Source: Levilactobacillus zymae | GTDB taxonomy: Bacteria; Bacillota; Bacilli; Lactobacillales; Lactobacillaceae | Reading direction: 5' to 3' | DNA length: 64,000 bases | NCBI RefSeq assembly: GCF_032190635.1 | Contig: NZ_JAVLAS010000001.1 | Coordinates: 1,302,001-1,366,000, forward strand | Part shown: positions 46,358 through 54,128 of the stretch, in pieces | Layout: every line of letters begins with the position of its first letter | Numbering within the stretch: position 1 is the first letter of the stretch | Translations under genes and position numbers: made by a program | The notes under the pieces: model-generated | What the model was told of the DNA's origin: nothing | The model's input: the letters and a program-made list of their open reading frames with translations, nothing else | The model's database searches: none

Positions 46358-47410
46358 ATGCAACAACGAACAACGGGGGCAGACACCGACATTGGTGACT
46401 ACCTTAAAGTGGCCGCCTGTACCGCAGTGATGTTACAGTCGGTTTTAGGCCGGGCTATGGCGGCCCAGCCCACGGTTACCCAACAATGGCTATTTGGTGG
46501 GGCCGATGTCCTGGTGAAATTTACGGCGCCCGCCTTTATTTTCGGGATCTTGTATACCACGGCGCGGTTACACGCGAGCCATCCCAGTCGAATGCGCCAG
46601 TATTGGCGTCAACAGTGGTCGGCTTTGGGGGTGCCCACGGTCTGGTGGACGCTCATCTATTTGGGGGTGATTCCCCAAGTACAGCAACACGGCACCTTTC
46701 AGACGCTACGGGGGGCTTGCTGGCAAGCGGTTAGTGGCAATGCCGCGCCGCATCTCTGGTATAACACCATGATGCTTCAGTTTATTGTGGGAATGCCGCT
46801 CTTTTGGGGGTGGTCACGGTGGGTCGGTGTTGATGGTCGGCGTGCCCGGTTTAGTCTCGGCATGACGATGTTCGCCTATGTGGGTTGGTTGGCGTGGTTT
46901 CCTCACGCCCCAACGTATTTGGTGGATCGGCTAGCGCTTAGCTTTCTGCCCTATGCCGTGGCCGGCGTTTTGTGGTGGCAGTTCAAGCACGGGGCCAAAT
47001 GGCTGCGGCGGCATTGGCGCTGGCTCATGGTTATCTGGGTAGCGGCCTACGGATGGTTGAGCGGCCAATTAATCGGTCGCGGGACCCCGGTCCGCTTGGC
47101 AACTATCAGTTATTATCAACCGGCGGGAACCCTCTACGCCTTTGCCGTCATTGGACTGGTTAGTTGTTTGGCCACAACCCACATTGAACGGCGTTCGCGT
47201 TGGCTGGGCCCGGTTCACTGGCTAGCGACCTATGCGTACCGAGCGTACCTGAGTCACGTTTTTTGGCTCTTTTGGCTCTGGCCGTTAACCGGGGGGCTAT
47301 CGCTCGGTTGGCGCGTGGTTGTGAGTTACCCCCTCACTTGGGGGCTGGCGTTTGCCACGACGTATGGGCTTCATTGGTGCTGGCAACGCTTAAAATGGCA
47401 AGGTCATTAG
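46358..47410 (+). CDS. Acyltransferase-3-like membrane protein
   Basis: It encodes 350 residues with about ten hydrophobic segments and the N-terminal arrangement DIGDYLKVAACTAVMLQSVL...VKFTAPAFIFGILY typical of the OafA/acyltransferase-3 family. Members O-acylate envelope polymers such as peptidoglycan, teichoic acid or exopolysaccharide. The classic catalytic His near the N-terminus is not obvious (the position reads MLQSVL rather than VxxxH), so activity is uncertain. It is a single gene between two terminated units. Confidence 0.7.
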   Translation: MQQRTTGADTDIGDYLKVAACTAVMLQSVLGRAMAAQPTVTQQWLFGGADVLVKFTAPAFIFGILYTTARLHASHPSRMRQYWRQQWSALGVPTVWWTLIYLGVIPQVQQHGTFQTLRGACWQAVSGNAAPHLWYNTMMLQFIVGMPLFWGWSRWVGVDGRRARFSLGMTMFAYVGWLAWFPHAPTYLVDRLALSFLPYAVAGVLWWQFKHGAKWLRRHWRWLMVIWVAAYGWLSGQLIGRGTPVRLATISYYQPAGTLYAFAVIGLVSCLATTHIERRSRWLGPVHWLATYAYRAYLSHVFWLFWLWPLTGGLSLGWRVVVSYPLTWGLAFATTYGLHWCWQRLKWQGH

Positions 47411-47448
47411 GGAATAACCCAAATTTCTAATCTAGGGGTCGTTCGACT

Positions 47449-47477
47449 TGCAAACCCCTTTAAAAGCCGGTATGGTG
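47449..47477 (+). promoter_or_regulatory. Promoter of the OppA-like lipoprotein gene
   Basis: TTGCAA (47449-47454), 17 nt, TATGGT (47472-47477), about 100 nt before the start. Confidence 0.7.
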
Positions 47478-47577
47478 GAAACAGATGTTTTGCTTACGAA
47501 AAATTAGTATTTTTAGTGCCTGCACGGTCTGGATTGCGCCGCGCTATCACAGAAATTAAATTGAGGAGCGAGTGATT

Positions 47578-49224
47578 TTGAACGGAAAACACGTTGGCGT
47601 TTTAGTAGGAGTAAGTCTGCTAGTTATGGGGGGACTGGCGGCTTGTGGGAAGTCTTCTTCGAGCAGTTCGTCGAAGGGGCTGGCCACCCAACAAACGGTT
47701 AAGTTGTCGGCCAAGTCGGAGGTCACGACCTTAGACGTGTCGAAGGCGGCTGATTCAACTAGCTTAACCATGCTGTATCATACCCAAGAAGGACTTTTTC
47801 GATTAGGTAAGAATGAGAAGCTCGTGAACGCCCTGGCGACGAAGACCACGGTAACCAACGGGGGCAAGCGGTACATTTTTAAGTTGCGTAAGACTAACCG
47901 CTGGAACGATGGCAAACCGGTGACGGCCCGAGATTTTGTGTACTCGTGGCAACGGACGGCGAACCCCAAGACTGCCTCGGAATACGCCTACCTGATGGCC
48001 GGGATCAAGAACTTTAACCAGGTTCAAGCGGGGAAGTTAGCGCCTAGCCAGTTGGGCGTCAAGGCTTTAGGTAACTACCGGTTGGAAGTGACGTTAAGTA
48101 AGCCGGTTGCGTACTTTAAGCTGTTACTGGCCTTTCCCACCTTTTTCCCACAAGAAAAGAGCGTTGTAGTCAAGGAAGGGAGTCATTACGGTCATTCGGG
48201 GAACGCGACGGCTTACGATGGGCCGTTTAAGATGGCCAAGTGGACCGGAACCTCGCAGAGCTGGAAGTTGGTCAAGAACCCGAAGTTCTGGGATCACAAA
48301 CAAATTCACCTGCAAAGCATGAATTTCCAGGTGGTAGCCGATCCGTCGACCGGACTCAGCCTGTACCAGAAGAAGGCTCTGGACGCGACAACCCTGGATG
48401 GAACCCAGGTGGCTAACCTTAAGAACAATGCCGACATGAAGACGTTTGTGGGGGGCACCACCTACTACATGCAGATGAACCAAAAGCGGGTGAAGGCCCT
48501 GAAGAACGTTAAGGTCCGTCAAGCATTATCGTTAGCCATTAACAAGCAACAGTTGGCCAGTCACGTTTTGCGGGATGGGTCCAAGGCCCCATTAGGTTTT
48601 GTTTCGCAAAACCTAACCCAAAATCCACGGACCAAGGCGGACTTCGCTAAAGACGCTTACGTTAAGCAGGGTGTGGCTTACGATTTGCCGCAGGCTAAGC
48701 GGTTATTAAAAGCCGGGCTGAAGGCCACCGGGACTAAGCAATTGGACCTAACTTTGATGTGTGATGATTTGTCGGTAACCAAGACCGTGGCCCAATACAT
48801 TCAGGCCGAGTTGGAGAAATTGCCGAACGTCAAGGTATCGTTGAATACGTTGCCGTATAAGACGCGGTTGAGCCGGTCAAACTCCGGTAACTTCGATTTG
48901 GTATTGTCGAGCTGGGGAGCCGATTTCGCGGATCCCATTAACTTCTTGTCGTTAATGACCACGGGGAACACGAACAATAACGGTAGCTTTAGTGATGCTC
49001 GGTACGACGCCTTGATTAAAAAATCTGAAAATCAGGACGCTAACCGCCCGGCAACCCGGTATCACGACCTCGTGCAAGCCGAAAAACGGTTGATGGCCCA
49101 ACAAGGGGTGATCCCGCTGTATCAACCGGCCACGGTGGAACTTTGGAATCCGAAGGTCACAGGCTATGTGTGGAACCCTGCCGGCATGAGTCGGGGATAC
49201 CAATGGATGGCCGTTGAAAAATAA
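47578..49224 (+). CDS. OppA-like peptide-binding lipoprotein
   Basis: TTG 47578 is preferred to GTG 47572 because GAGGAG at 47563-47568 is then 9 nt away. The protein is ~548 residues. A lipobox (MGGLAACG) makes it a membrane-anchored lipoprotein after a Ser-rich spacer. It belongs to the SBP_bac_5 family: FKLRKTNRWNDGKPVTARDF and LSSWGADFADPINFLSLM are characteristic. It captures peptides for an Opp-type ABC transporter, but no permease or ATPase genes are nearby. The following gene murQ raises the possibility of muropeptide uptake. Confidence 0.88.
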   Translation: MNGKHVGVLVGVSLLVMGGLAACGKSSSSSSSKGLATQQTVKLSAKSEVTTLDVSKAADSTSLTMLYHTQEGLFRLGKNEKLVNALATKTTVTNGGKRYIFKLRKTNRWNDGKPVTARDFVYSWQRTANPKTASEYAYLMAGIKNFNQVQAGKLAPSQLGVKALGNYRLEVTLSKPVAYFKLLLAFPTFFPQEKSVVVKEGSHYGHSGNATAYDGPFKMAKWTGTSQSWKLVKNPKFWDHKQIHLQSMNFQVVADPSTGLSLYQKKALDATTLDGTQVANLKNNADMKTFVGGTTYYMQMNQKRVKALKNVKVRQALSLAINKQQLASHVLRDGSKAPLGFVSQNLTQNPRTKADFAKDAYVKQGVAYDLPQAKRLLKAGLKATGTKQLDLTLMCDDLSVTKTVAQYIQAELEKLPNVKVSLNTLPYKTRLSRSNSGNFDLVLSSWGADFADPINFLSLMTTGNTNNNGSFSDARYDALIKKSENQDANRPATRYHDLVQAEKRLMAQQGVIPLYQPATVELWNPKVTGYVWNPAGMSRGYQWMAVEK

Positions 49225-49236
49225 GCGTCACGTTAC

Positions 49237-49270
49237 GAAAAAAGAATTGGGAATGCCCAATTCTTTTTTA
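49237..49270 (+). terminator. Terminator after the OppA-like gene
   Basis: AAAAAAGAATTGGG pairs perfectly with CCCAATTCTTTTTT over an AATG loop. Confidence 0.92.
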
Positions 49271-49281
49271 TTTACGCCGAA

Positions 49282-49296
49282 ATGAAAGCGCTCGCT
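49282..49296 (+). promoter_or_regulatory. CcpA-type cre site at murQ
   Basis: ATGAAAGCGCTCGCT matches every position of the catabolite-responsive element consensus WTGNAANCGNWNNCW. It lies 19 nt upstream of the likely -35 of murQ. Confidence 0.75.
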
Positions 49297-49315
49297 AACA
49301 TTTTACAAATCTGAA

Positions 49316-49344
49316 TTGAAATTCGGTATGGAACATGGTATACC
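49316..49344 (+). promoter_or_regulatory. murQ promoter with palindromic -10
   Basis: TTGAAA (49316-49321), 17 nt, TATACC (49339-49344). The -10 is part of the palindrome GGTATACC (49337-49344), and GGTAT is repeated at 49325. Such TGGT/ACCA elements resemble GntR/HutC-family operators. Confidence 0.55.
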
Positions 49345-49416
49345 TAAGATAAGAATCATGAAAACGAATACATAAGGCAGAAAATAAATTTTTGCGTTAG
49401 GTTGGAGGATGACGAG

Positions 49417-50325
49417 ATGCAATTAGATGAAATCTTAACGGAACAGCGAAATCACCGTTCGACCCATATCGATCGGGAGCCCACGTTAGATATGGTGGCG
49501 ACGATCAACCGTGAGGATCAGCGCGTAGCCAGAGCGGTGCAGAAACAGCTGCCCCAGATTGCGGCGGCAATCGATGCGGCTTACCCCAAGTTTGACCAGG
49601 GGGGGCGGCTAATCTACATTGGTGCCGGAACATCCGGACGGTTGGGCGTAATTGATGCGACGGAATTACAACCGACGTACGGACTGACCGCTCAACAGAC
49701 GTTTGGCTTGATTGCTGGGGGCCCCCGAGCGTTAACCCAAACGGTCCAAGCGGCGGAAGACTCGCCGGAGTTAGCCCAAACGGACCTCGATGCGGTTCAT
49801 CTCACCACCGATGATGTAGTGGTCGCTAGCGCGGCGTCTGGTCAGACCCCTTATACCGTGGCCGCATTGCGGTACGCCCAAGAACAAGGGGCATTAGGGA
49901 TTGGGTTTTCGTGTATCGCCGAGAGTCCCGTGGCCCGGTTAGCGGACTATCCAATTACGCCGGTTGTCGGTCCAGAAGTGATTACTGGAGCCACGCTGTT
50001 AAAGGCGGGAACGGCCGAAAAGATGGTGCTCAACATGCTGTCGACCGGGATTATGATCAAGACCGGGAAGGTTTACCAGAACCTGATGATTAACGTGGTA
50101 CCGACTAACGATAAAACGTTTGAACGGTCCAAGAAGATCATTGCGGAAGCGACGCAAACCTCGACGTTAGCAGCTGAACGGGCCCTAGATCGGGCAAACA
50201 ACAACGTGCCATTGGCCATTGTGCTGATCGAGACCAAGGGAACCATTGCGGAGGCCAAAGAATTACTGGCGACCACGAATGGCCACGTCTCGCAGGCCGT
50301 TAAGTTGAGTGACGATCGCCACTAA
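49417..50325 (+). CDS. murQ: N-acetylmuramic acid 6-phosphate etherase
   Basis: ATG 49417 (MQLDEILTEQRNHRSTHID) has GGAGG 8 nt upstream; the frame could extend to 49402. The protein has 302 residues with the SIS-domain signature IYIGAGTSGRLGVIDATELQPTYG and the NVVPTNDKTFERSKKII end region. It cleaves MurNAc-6-P to GlcNAc-6-P and D-lactate in cell-wall recycling. There is no murP or murR gene nearby. Confidence 0.95.
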   Translation: MQLDEILTEQRNHRSTHIDREPTLDMVATINREDQRVARAVQKQLPQIAAAIDAAYPKFDQGGRLIYIGAGTSGRLGVIDATELQPTYGLTAQQTFGLIAGGPRALTQTVQAAEDSPELAQTDLDAVHLTTDDVVVASAASGQTPYTVAALRYAQEQGALGIGFSCIAESPVARLADYPITPVVGPEVITGATLLKAGTAEKMVLNMLSTGIMIKTGKVYQNLMINVVPTNDKTFERSKKIIAEATQTSTLAAERALDRANNNVPLAIVLIETKGTIAEAKELLATTNGHVSQAVKLSDDRH

Positions 50326-50326
50326 A

Positions 50327-50369
50327 TTGGTTCGACCAACTTGACTGGTCCACACCAATTCCCTATACT
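50327..50369 (+). promoter_or_regulatory. Aldo/keto reductase promoter with GntR-like operators
   Basis: TTGACT (50341-50346), 17 nt, TATACT (50364-50369) is a near-consensus promoter. Its spacer holds the inverted repeat ACTGGT-CCAC-ACCAAT (50344-50359), and TTGGT-TCG-ACCAA (50327-50339) lies just upstream. The half-sites TGGT/ACCA are typical of GntR/HutC regulators such as NagR. Binding in the spacer would block RNA polymerase. Confidence 0.65.
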
Positions 50370-50475
50370 TTTAGATGGTATAAGATGGGTTGGCTGAACC
50401 GCTACCGCCATGAAACTGTGGGAGTAAGCGGGCAGCCAATCGTTGGTATGGAGCAGAAAGGAATGTGGCAATTAC

Positions 50476-51465
50476 ATGTACGTAGCAGATGAACACCGAT
50501 ACGAAAAAATGCCGATTCGGCGCGCGGGGAATACGGGTTTTCAACTTCCGGCCATTTCCTTTGGTATGTGGCACAGCTTTGGCGAAAACGCCAATTACGC
50601 CGATACACGCGATATTATGTTAAAGGCGTTTGATGCCGGCATTTTCAGTTTCGATTTGGCGGCCAATTACGGGCCTGGTACCGGTGCAGCTGAACGACTT
50701 TTCGGCCAAGTCTTTCACCGTGAAATGGCTGCTTACCGTGATGAAATGGTTATTAGTACCAAGGCGGGCTTTCACATGTGGCCCGGGCCTTATGGCCAGA
50801 TGAGTTCGCGTAAGGCGTTGATTGCGTCGCTAGACCAGTCACTAGAGCGAATGGGATTGGACTACGTCGACATTTACTATAGTCACCGGTTTGATGCCGA
50901 GACGTCTCCCGAGGAAACGGCTGTGGCCTTGGATGATCTGGTCAAGCAAGGAAAGACGTTGTACGTGGGAATTTCCAACTACACGGCCCCGCAGGCGATG
51001 GCCATGGTCAAGATCTTTAAAGAGCTACACACGCCGTTCGTGATGGATCAAGTCTCCTACAACCTGCTAAATCAAACGGCCGCTCAAGACGGCTTATTCG
51101 ATCGGATGCGGGAAAATAACGCCGGCATCATGGCGTACGGGCCGTTAGCGGAGGGCCTACTAACCGACAAATATCTGGATGGTATTCCGGATGACGTCAG
51201 TGTTCATTGGTCGAGTCGGTTCATCTTTAAGGATGGTCGGGATAAGGTTTGGCACCAACTTCAGGCGCTGAACCAGATCGCTCATAGTCGGGGGCAGAAG
51301 CTGGCGCACATGGCGTTGGCTTGGTTACTGCACGATCCCGTAGTCACCAGTGTGATCACCGGAGCGTCCAAGGCGGATCACCTTTACGAAAACGTGAAGG
51401 CGGTTCAAAATTTGAAATTTGATCCGGAAGAGTTAGCCGCAATTGATAAGATTCTCAAAGCGTAA
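50476..51465 (+). CDS. Aldo/keto reductase, YghZ-like
   Basis: ATG 50476 (MYVADEHRYEKMPIRRAG) is used; the frame extends further but the family starts here. The protein has 330 residues. SFGMWHSFG, FDLAANYGPGTGAAE (catalytic Asp and Tyr) and VDIYYSHRFD match the YghZ/L-glyceraldehyde 3-phosphate reductase group. It uses NADPH to reduce aldehydes such as methylglyoxal. A strong regulated promoter precedes it. Confidence 0.9.
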   Translation: MYVADEHRYEKMPIRRAGNTGFQLPAISFGMWHSFGENANYADTRDIMLKAFDAGIFSFDLAANYGPGTGAAERLFGQVFHREMAAYRDEMVISTKAGFHMWPGPYGQMSSRKALIASLDQSLERMGLDYVDIYYSHRFDAETSPEETAVALDDLVKQGKTLYVGISNYTAPQAMAMVKIFKELHTPFVMDQVSYNLLNQTAAQDGLFDRMRENNAGIMAYGPLAEGLLTDKYLDGIPDDVSVHWSSRFIFKDGRDKVWHQLQALNQIAHSRGQKLAHMALAWLLHDPVVTSVITGASKADHLYENVKAVQNLKFDPEELAAIDKILKA

Positions 51466-51523
51466 CGTTATTTTTAGCAAACTGAGTACGACCAAGGGTG
51501 TTTAGTTGATACACCTGAACGTC

Positions 51524-51565
51524 AAGGTGACCATTGTTCCTGAATTGGGAATAGTGGTCACTTTT
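51524..51565 (+). terminator. Terminator after the aldo/keto reductase gene
   Basis: AAGGTGACCATTGTTCC pairs with GGGAATAGTGGTCACTT (with wobbles), followed by TTT. The rest of the 51466-51758 gap holds a second GGGG/CCCC inverted repeat (51618-51655) and a TATAAT at 51721. Confidence 0.75.
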
Positions 51566-51720
51566 AGATTAAGCAAATTGTCGGGGTTATCACGGCTAAG
51601 CGGTCAGCGCTGAGGTTGAAAAGGGGACTTAATGCAATTGAATGCGCCCCCTTTTGCAGAGAAATGGTGGCGCTTTCGGTTAATTTCTGAAAAAGGGCAC
51701 CGTAAGGTCGTTCGGTGGGG

Positions 51721-51744
51721 TATAATTTAGGAAAACGCGTAACG
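51721..51744 (+). promoter_or_regulatory. rbsR -10 region and possible autoregulatory site
   Basis: TATAAT (51721-51726) lies 32 nt before the start, with no clear -35. GAAAACGCGTAAC (51731-51743) resembles a degenerate form of the RbsR operator found upstream of rbsK. Confidence 0.45.
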
Positions 51745-51758
51745 GTGTGGAGGATCCT

Positions 51759-52775
51759 ATGACACGAAAAGTAACGATTCGAGATCTCGCCGAAGCAGCT
51801 GGTGTTTCGGTGACCACGGTCTCACAGATTTTAAACGGTAAGGGTGAACGCTTTAGCCTAGAGACCCGGCAGCGGGTTCATCAACTGCAAGAGAAGATGG
51901 GCTACGTGCCCGATTTTAACGCCCGAAATTTAATCATGAAGTCCGCCCAAACGATTGGGGTCGTGGTACCGAACTTGGGGAATCCCTTCTTTAGTATGTT
52001 CATTCAAGGGGTTCAGGCCGCCTGTCGTGAGCGGAAATTCATTCCCCTGATATTTGGTGCCAACCATGATCAGGAACTCGAAAGTTACTATTTGCAGGAG
52101 TTGATTAAACGGGCGGTCGATGGGTTGATTATCGCGAGTGCCTCCATTACCGGCGAGGCAATCGACAATATCCTGAAGAAAAACGGTATTCCGTACCTGT
52201 TGATCGATCAAAATGGGGGCCCGAGTTTGGACCGCATTCGGATCGATGATACCCGGGGAGGTCAACTGGCGGCCCAACACCTTTTGGACTTGGGACACCG
52301 GAAGATTGCCGTCATCATGCCAGCTCAGCCTACACAAAACTTGACGGTACGACTAGCCGGATTTCGGCAAACACTACGGGCGGCTGGGGTGACCCTGCCC
52401 ACCGAAAACGTGATTCTATCGCCCATGACTAAGTTAGGCGGGTATCAGGCTGCCACAGCCGTGATTGCACAGCACCCAACGGCTGTTTTTGCCATCAACG
52501 ATGAAACCGCCTTGGGTCTAATTCGGGGGTTACACGAACAGGGACTCCGGGTGCCGGAAGACATATCGGTCTTGGGGTATGATGATATCGACCTGGACGA
52601 CTACGTGGTTCCTAAGTTGAGTAGTGTTCATCAGCCGGTGGTGACGATGGGGGAGCAGGCCACGGAACTCCTGATCAACCGAATCCGGAATCGGCGGCAA
52701 AGTGGGCAGACCGTTGACTTGCCGGTAGATTTACGGCAACGGGAGAGTACGGGACCGGTGACAGACCAGAATTAA
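51759..52775 (+). CDS. rbsR: LacI-family regulator, probably ribose repressor RbsR
   Basis: ATG 51759 has GTGGAGGATCCT before it. The protein has 338 residues. The N-terminal helix-turn-helix is VTIRDLAEAAGVSVTTVSQILNG, followed by the hinge and a periplasmic-binding-protein-like effector domain (IGVVVPNLGNPFFSMFIQG; SVLGYDDIDLDDYVVP). It adjoins rbsK with a perfect palindromic operator between, which supports ribose control. Other rbs genes (rbsD, transporter) are not present. Confidence 0.85.
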   Translation: MTRKVTIRDLAEAAGVSVTTVSQILNGKGERFSLETRQRVHQLQEKMGYVPDFNARNLIMKSAQTIGVVVPNLGNPFFSMFIQGVQAACRERKFIPLIFGANHDQELESYYLQELIKRAVDGLIIASASITGEAIDNILKKNGIPYLLIDQNGGPSLDRIRIDDTRGGQLAAQHLLDLGHRKIAVIMPAQPTQNLTVRLAGFRQTLRAAGVTLPTENVILSPMTKLGGYQAATAVIAQHPTAVFAINDETALGLIRGLHEQGLRVPEDISVLGYDDIDLDDYVVPKLSSVHQPVVTMGEQATELLINRIRNRRQSGQTVDLPVDLRQRESTGPVTDQN

Positions 52776-52778
52776 CCC

Positions 52779-52862
52779 TTGTAAGCCTTTTCGGAATATG
52801 GTAATCTTAAAAGTAGCCAAAACGAACGATAAGTTACGTCGGTAGTGCGTAAAACGTTTTAC
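52779..52862 (+). promoter_or_regulatory. rbsK promoter and RbsR operator
   Basis: TTGTAA (52779-52784), 17 nt, TAATCT (52802-52807). GTAAAACGTTTTAC (52849-52862) is a perfect 14-bp palindrome with the central CG of LacI-family operators, about 40 nt downstream of the -10, where it could act as a roadblock. Confidence 0.75.
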
Positions 52863-52894
52863 ACGTTAGCAAAAACGAAGGAGTGAAGGTCATT

Positions 52895-53815
52895 ATGGCA
52901 AATCATGTGACAGTTTTAGGGAGTTTAAACGTCGATACGACATTACGGCTTGCGCGGATGCCGCAACCGGGAGAAACGTTGTCAACAGAAAACAAGACCA
53001 GTGCAGCTGGGGGTAAGGGTGCTAACCAAGCCGTTGCCGCAGCGCGGGCTGGTGCCGAAACGCGGTTCATCGGTAAAGTTGGGAACGACGGTGCTGGGCA
53101 ATTCATGGTAGAGTCGTTGGATAACGACCACATTGATACCAGTGCCATTGTCACGGATAAAACGGTCGGAACTGGTTCGGCGTTTATCTTGTTGGACGAA
53201 GCTGGTCAGAACAGTATTCTGGTTTATGGTGGGTCTAACCAACAGCTCAAGTCCGAAGAAGTGACGGCCGTGGAAGGTGAGATTGCCAAGGCAGATTTCC
53301 TCATCGCCCAATTTGAAACGCCCCAAGCCGCAACCTTAACGGCCTTCACGATTGCTAAGCAACATGACGTGGTGACGATCCTGAACCCGGCACCGGCTGC
53401 TAAGATTGATCCGGCCATCTTGAAGGTGACGGATCTAGTGGTGCCAAACGAAACCGAAAGTGCCATCTTAACGGGAATTGAGGTTACCGACGTGGCCTCG
53501 ATGGATGCTAACGCCAAGAAGTTCCAAGAAATGGGCGTTAAGAACCTGATTATTACGGTGGGGAGCAAGGGGGCTTACTACTCCACGCCAGCTGGTTCCG
53601 GTTTTGTGCCAGCCTTTAAGGTCAAGGCTGTGGACACGACGGCGGCCGGTGATACCTTCATTGGGGCGTTAAGCTCACAATTGAAGACTGACCTGAGCAA
53701 TATTGAAACGGCTCTGGTCTTTGCCCAACGGGCTAGTTCTTTAACCGTTCAGGGTCTGGGTGCGATGCCTTCGATCCCAACTTATGACCAAGTGATTGCT
53801 GCGAGTCAAAAGTAA
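52895..53815 (+). CDS. rbsK: Ribokinase
   Basis: ATG 52895 (MANHVTVLGSLNVDTTLRL) is preferred to the in-frame start at 52883, with GGAG upstream. The protein has ~306 residues of the PfkB family: PGETL, GGKGANQAVAAARAGAET and the catalytic DTTAAGDTFIGAL. It phosphorylates ribose to ribose 5-phosphate, which the transketolase gene downstream can use. Controlled by the RbsR operator. Confidence 0.93.
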   Translation: MANHVTVLGSLNVDTTLRLARMPQPGETLSTENKTSAAGGKGANQAVAAARAGAETRFIGKVGNDGAGQFMVESLDNDHIDTSAIVTDKTVGTGSAFILLDEAGQNSILVYGGSNQQLKSEEVTAVEGEIAKADFLIAQFETPQAATLTAFTIAKQHDVVTILNPAPAAKIDPAILKVTDLVVPNETESAILTGIEVTDVASMDANAKKFQEMGVKNLIITVGSKGAYYSTPAGSGFVPAFKVKAVDTTAAGDTFIGALSSQLKTDLSNIETALVFAQRASSLTVQGLGAMPSIPTYDQVIAASQK

Positions 53816-53841
53816 TTTTTCAGAAAACTAACAAACGATTG

Positions 53842-53882
53842 AGCGATTCTTTTCGAATTTTCGGAAAAGAATCGCTTTTTTG
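53842..53882 (+). terminator. Terminator after rbsK
   Basis: AGCGATTCTTTTC pairs with GAAAAGAATCGCT over a short loop, followed by six T. Confidence 0.92.
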
Positions 53883-53901
53883 GTACGCTGAGAACAACCG
53901 G

Positions 53902-54015
53902 TTGCAATCCATCCATAAACGGTATAGTAGGCGTTTAACTAAAATATCTATGACAAAGACCGGCAAAATAACTTTTATGAGAGGGGTTGCAATTATATTC
54001 TCGAATTGGTATAGT
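53902..54015 (+). promoter_or_regulatory. Tandem promoters of the transketolase gene
   Basis: Two similar copies of GGTTGCAAT...GGTATAGT are seen. The downstream one is TTGCAA (53987-53992), 17 nt, TATAGT (54010-54015) with TGG before the -10. The upstream one is TTGCAA (53902-53907), 15 nt, TATAGT (53923-53928). The remainder of the gap to 54129 is leader with no gene. Confidence 0.65.
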
Positions 54016-54128
54016 TAGAAAAGTCGATACGGAACGTTGACTTTACCGGTAAAATTAACGTTTAGCGTCATGACTTAAAACGGATGACCGTGAATGGTCC
54101 GGTCAACTCAAAAGCGAGGTTTTATGAG

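Noticed and set aside
51618..51655. AAAAGGGG/CCCCCTTTT inverted repeat as a second terminator after the aldo/keto reductase gene
   Set aside because: The loop is about 20 nt and no T-run follows. The terminator at 51524-51565 is sufficient.
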